Shown: piece after piece, positions 5,842-8,338 of the stretch
Layout of the letters: each line of letters starts with the position of its first letter
How positions within the stretch are numbered: the stretch's first letter is position 1
DNA from: DASSHC01 sp035693105
GTDB taxonomy: Bacteria > Chloroflexota > Chloroflexia > Thermomicrobiales > Thermomicrobiaceae
Length of the DNA: 8,338 nt
Assembly (NCBI GenBank): GCA_035693105.1
Contig: DASSHC010000340.1
Span: 1 to 8,338 of the forward strand
Reading direction: 5' to 3'
Notes under the pieces: model-generated
Databases searched by the model: none
Told to the model about the DNA's origin: nothing
The model's input: only the letters and a program-made list of their open reading frames with translations
Translations under genes and position numbers: made by a program

Positions 5842-7107
5842 ATGAGCCACCTGGATGGACATCGCTACGACGTGGCTATCGTCGGCGCCGGGCCGGGCGG
5901 CGCCGCCACCGCCGCCTACGCCGCGGAAAAGGGGCTGGATGTCCTCCTCCTCGATCGCGCCGGCTTCCCGCGCGACAAGACCTGCGGCGACGGCCTGACC
6001 CCGCGCGCCCAGCGCGTGCTGCACGAGATGGGCATCCTCGACGAGGCCCTTGGCGCCGGGCACCGCCTGACGGCCATGGAGATCGTGGCGCCCACCGCTT
6101 ACCAGGCCACCACTCCGATGCTCCAGCGCGACCCCCAGACCGACGGCGTGGCGGTGGTGCCGCGCCTGATCCTGGACGAGCTGATCGTGCGACGGGCCGA
6201 GGCGCGCGGCGCGCGGCTGGAGACCCCGGTGCGCGTCACCGATGTCGTGCCGGACGGAGCGGAGGGCGACGGCGTGCGGCTGACCGCCGAGCGGCAGGGG
6301 GGTGGGCGCGAGGTCGAGTTCCGCGCCCGCATGGCGGTCATCGCCACCGGCGCCGGCATGGGGCTGCTGCGCCGCATCGGGCTGCTGGAGCAGCCGCCGC
6401 GGCTGCTGATGCTCAGCGCCCGCGCCTACTTCAGCGACATCCCGCGTCCGCTGGAGGAGATCGGGGTCCACTTCGCCGGCGTCACGCTCCCCGGCTACGG
6501 TTGGGTCTTCCCGCTCGACGGCGACCGCGCCAACATCGGCGCTGGCGTCTTCCGCCCCGGCCGCAAGTCCAACGGGCCGCGGAATGGACAGCAGGCGTTC
6601 GCGCGCTTCGTCGCCTCGCCGCACCTGGCCCGCGCGCTCTCCGGCGCGCGGCAGGTCGGCCCGGTCAAGGCCGCCCCGCTGCGGCTCGACTTCGCCACCG
6701 CCCCGACCTACGGGCCGCGCACGCTGCTAGTCGGCGAGGCGGCGGGGTTGGTCAGCCCGGTGACCGGCGAGGGGATCGACTACGCGCTGGAGTCGGGCAA
6801 GATCGCCGCCGAGCACCTGCACGCCATGCTGACCGACGGCGACTGCTCGGAGGAGCGGCTGCGCGCCTACGACCGCGAGCTGCGCCGGCGCTACCAGCGC
6901 CTCTTCGTCCTCTGCAACCGCCTGCGCTGGCTCTTCCTCAACCCCTGGGTACTGACCAAGCTGGTCGTGGCCGCCGACCGCCACCCCGACCTGATGGACC
7001 TCTGCCTGCGCATCGTGCTGGAGAACGAACAGCTCGCCGACGCCTTCCGCGCCCGCACCGTCCTCCAGGTGCTGCTGACGCGCACGCGGGCGGCGGCCCT
7101 CCCCTAA
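5842..7107 (+). CDS. Geranylgeranyl reductase family FAD-dependent oxidoreductase
   Basis: The 421-residue product has the usual length for this family. The N-terminal Rossmann motif VAIVGAGPGGAAT (residues 11-23) binds the FAD ADP moiety, with Asp38 at the end of the second strand. FPRDKTCGDGL (42-52) is the conserved Cys-Gly segment typical of geranylgeranyl reductases and FixC-like proteins. GYGWVFPL, followed by NIGAG, lies in the middle of the protein, and LLVGEAAGLVSPVTGEGI (295-312) is the second FAD contact. Family members reduce isoprenoid double bonds in archaeal lipids, the chlorophyll side chain or menaquinone; the substrate cannot be read from this window. The usual Asp of the GDAAG motif is Glu here (Glu299). 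Start ATG 5842 is preceded by GGAGGGAG (5825-5832). The gene stands alone between a divergent gene and a spacer with its own promoter, so no pathway partner is evident. A role in quinone or carotenoid/lipid modification is inference. Confidence 0.9.
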   Translation: MSHLDGHRYDVAIVGAGPGGAATAAYAAEKGLDVLLLDRAGFPRDKTCGDGLTPRAQRVLHEMGILDEALGAGHRLTAMEIVAPTAYQATTPMLQRDPQTDGVAVVPRLILDELIVRRAEARGARLETPVRVTDVVPDGAEGDGVRLTAERQGGGREVEFRARMAVIATGAGMGLLRRIGLLEQPPRLLMLSARAYFSDIPRPLEEIGVHFAGVTLPGYGWVFPLDGDRANIGAGVFRPGRKSNGPRNGQQAFARFVASPHLARALSGARQVGPVKAAPLRLDFATAPTYGPRTLLVGEAAGLVSPVTGEGIDYALESGKIAAEHLHAMLTDGDCSEERLRAYDRELRRRYQRLFVLCNRLRWLFLNPWVLTKLVVAADRHPDLMDLCLRIVLENEQLADAFRARTVLQVLLTRTRAAALP

Positions 7108-7194
7108 GCTGAGCCGTCTTATCCCCATCGCGCTCGGGCCCCAGATATGGCAATCTGGATGGAGTGGTTGACGACACACGTAGCGCTGGGACGC

Positions 7195-7223
7195 TTGATT
7201 CTACCGTTGAGTCCGGAGATACT
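7195..7223 (+). promoter_or_regulatory. Candidate housekeeping-sigma promoter for the monooxygenase gene
   Basis: TTGATT (7195-7200, four of six consensus bases) and GATACT (7218-7223, four of six) are separated by exactly 17 bases. Transcription would start near 7230, about 20 bases before ATG 7251, which supports that start over GTG 7164. Confidence 0.4.
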
Positions 7224-7234
7224 TCGGCCGCTCC

Positions 7235-7243
7235 GGAAGGGAG
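7235..7243 (+). promoter_or_regulatory. Ribosome binding site that fixes the 7251 start
   Basis: GGAAGGGAG ends 7 bases before ATG 7251, and the encoded protein then begins directly with the first FAD-binding strand (MRVAVIGGGIGG), as expected for this family. Confidence 0.75.
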
Positions 7244-7250
7244 ACCGCGT

Positions 7251-8237
7251 ATGCGTGTTGCCGTCATCGGTGGAGGAATCGGCGGCATGGCCCTGGCCTT
7301 GTCGCTCCACGCCGCGGGCATCGGTGACGTGGATGTGTACGAGTCAGCAGCCGCCATCCGGGAGCTCGGTGTCGGAATCAATCTCCTGCCCCACTCGGTA
7401 CGCGAGCTGGACGAGCTCGGACTCCTCGACGAACTGCTGGCGACCGGTATCCCCACCGCGGAGTACGTCTACTATTCCAAACGGGGCCAGCCGATCTGGC
7501 GCGAGACGCTGGGGCTGGCAAGCGGTTACCACTGGCCGCAGGTTTCGATTCACCGTGGCGAACTGCTCGGCGTGCTCCACCGCGCGGTGCGGGAGCGACT
7601 CGGCCCACGGCACATCCACCCCGGTCATCATCTCACCAGCTTCGGTCACGACCAGCACGGCGTGTGGGCCGAATTTGTCGACCGCGCCACGCGTACACCG
7701 GCCGGACGGATCGAGGGAGATTTGCTCGTGGCCTGCGACGGCATCCACTCGACGGTGCGTCGCGCGTTCTATCCTCTAGAGGGTCCGCCCAAGTGGAACG
7801 GGGTCACGATGTGGCGCGGCGTGGCGGCCGGCGCTCCGTTCCTGTCCGCCCGCACCATGATCAATGCCGGCTCGAGCCGGCAGCGGGCGGTGGTATACCC
7901 CATCTCGAAGGTGTACGAGGATCAGGGTCGGGCGCTGATCAACTGGGTCGCGACCCTTCGCAGCGCGGACAGCCGTCCGATGCCGCCGCAGGACTGGACC
8001 TATGCCGCCGACCGCGCGCAGGTGCTGGCCGCGTTCGCCGCCTTCGACTTCGACTTCCTCGACGTCCCGGATCTCATCCAGCGAACCGAGACGATCTACC
8101 AGTACCCCATGGTCGACCGAGACCCGCTCCCCCCGTGGGATTTTGGCCGCGTCACCTTGCTGGGCGATGCGGCGCACCCTATGCATCCAGTCGGGGGAAC
8201 GGCGCTTCGCAGGCCGTTCTCGATGCCCGCGTCCTGA
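7251..8237 (+). CDS. PhzS-like FAD-dependent monooxygenase, frame broken near its 3' end
   Basis: The uninterrupted frame gives 328 residues against about 400 for the family. Visible motifs in order: GGGIGG (7-12, FAD Rossmann motif), RELGVGINLLPH (about 37-48), SIHRGEL, DGIHSTVR (163-170, the DGxxSxxR motif contacting FAD and NAD(P)H), TMWRGV, QYPMVDRDPLP and LLGDAAHPM (303-311, the second FAD motif). Order and wording match PhzS, the phenazine hydroxylase of Pseudomonas, and related aromatic-ring hydroxylases, which use NAD(P)H and O2. After Gly315 the frame departs from the family: the expected PxGxNGASQAxLDAR follows only in the +2 frame, joined at a run of five G (8193-8197) that is one base short. 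The last ~12 residues of the open frame are therefore spurious. No phenazine genes are nearby, so the substrate is unknown. A sequencing error or a real inactivating frameshift are both possible. Confidence 0.88.
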   Translation: MRVAVIGGGIGGMALALSLHAAGIGDVDVYESAAAIRELGVGINLLPHSVRELDELGLLDELLATGIPTAEYVYYSKRGQPIWRETLGLASGYHWPQVSIHRGELLGVLHRAVRERLGPRHIHPGHHLTSFGHDQHGVWAEFVDRATRTPAGRIEGDLLVACDGIHSTVRRAFYPLEGPPKWNGVTMWRGVAAGAPFLSARTMINAGSSRQRAVVYPISKVYEDQGRALINWVATLRSADSRPMPPQDWTYAADRAQVLAAFAAFDFDFLDVPDLIQRTETIYQYPMVDRDPLPPWDFGRVTLLGDAAHPMHPVGGTALRRPFSMPAS

Positions 8238-8338
8238 CGCGCGAGCTGGCATTGCAGCCAGCGATCGAGGCCGCAATAACCAGCTATGATGCACAGCGAC
8301 GACCGGCGACGGCGGCGGTGGTGCAGTCGAACCGCCGA
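8198..8338 (+). pseudogene. Out-of-frame continuation of the PhzS-like monooxygenase, 3' partial
   Basis: Reading from 8198 in the next frame gives 47 stop-free residues to the window edge. They begin NGASQAVLDARVLTREL and later read YDAQRRPATAAVV and SNRR. PhzS has NGASQAILD directly after its GDAAH region and EARRPTANKI near its end, so this is clearly the rest of the same protein. Adding one base to the G run at 8193-8197 would join the two pieces. The C terminus lies beyond the window. Confidence 0.8.

Larger units (their letters stand above)
7108..7250 (+). other. 143-base spacer with a dyad and a promoter
   Basis: The stretch is less GC-rich than its neighbours. Shortly after the stop of the reductase gene it holds an inverted repeat, CCAGAT (7141-7146) with ATCTGG (7153-7158), around a 6-base loop; this could be an operator or a weak terminator, but no T-run follows. 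A -35/-10 pair lies at 7195-7223. A GTG at 7164 extends the next frame by 29 residues, but that extension has no family match and would include the promoter. Confidence 0.5.

Noticed and set aside
4436..5845. 469-codon forward frame opposite the membrane glycosyltransferase
   Set aside because: Extremely Arg/Gln-rich, as produced by reading Leu/Ala codons backwards. The reverse frame has membrane segments and GT-C motifs.
5668..6624. 318-codon reverse frame opposite the geranylgeranyl reductase gene
   Set aside because: Shadow frame without recognisable motifs; the forward frame has intact FAD-binding motifs.
7164..7250. Upstream extension of the monooxygenase from GTG 7164
   Set aside because: The extra 29 residues precede the FAD strand that normally opens this family and cover a candidate promoter; ATG 7251 has a good ribosome binding site.

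Overview
The window is GC-rich and densely coded, with six protein genes or gene parts, no RNA genes, and no recognisable insertion sequence, CRISPR array or phage module. The best taxonomic hint is the C-terminal half of the kelch protein (2272-4083). It carries two copies of a module with the signatures FGYP(L/I)SEEF, VQY-x-ERARFEY and GRVGAEL, which from memory is common in exported proteins of Chloroflexota. Together with the high GC and the other gene families, this suggests a Chloroflexota bacterium (for example the Thermomicrobia or an uncultured relative). That is an inference, not a proof.

Layout. Positions 1-891 (+) are the 3' part of an open frame that continues off the left edge. 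Its first ~40 codons look like the C-terminal region of a UbiD-type decarboxylase, and the rest looks like a Pro-rich linker plus an unknown domain. Positions 973-2046 (+) encode a probable lipoprotein with an internal duplication. A 225-base spacer (2047-2271) is unusually rich in inverted repeats. Positions 2272-4083 (+) encode a secreted kelch/beta-propeller protein. Convergent with it, only 4 bases away, is a polytopic membrane GT-C-type glycosyltransferase (4088-5689, -). A 152-base divergent spacer separates that from a geranylgeranyl-reductase-family flavoprotein (5842-7107, +). After a 143-base spacer with a plausible promoter comes a PhzS-like FAD monooxygenase (from 7251, +). Its frame is broken near 8193-8197 and its 3' end lies off the right edge.

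How the genes relate. The three left-hand genes share a strand and the last two clearly encode envelope or secreted proteins, so the left half reads as a small cell-surface block. The glycosyltransferase also acts at the membrane, on a lipid-linked or extracytoplasmic substrate. The two flavoproteins on the right share the Rossmann FAD-binding fold but belong to different branches, and each appears to have its own promoter region, so a shared pathway is not shown. No convincing new multi-gene system is visible. The items most worth a second look are the UbiD-like/unknown-domain junction, the structured spacer before the kelch gene, the internally duplicated lipoprotein, and the frameshift in the monooxygenase.
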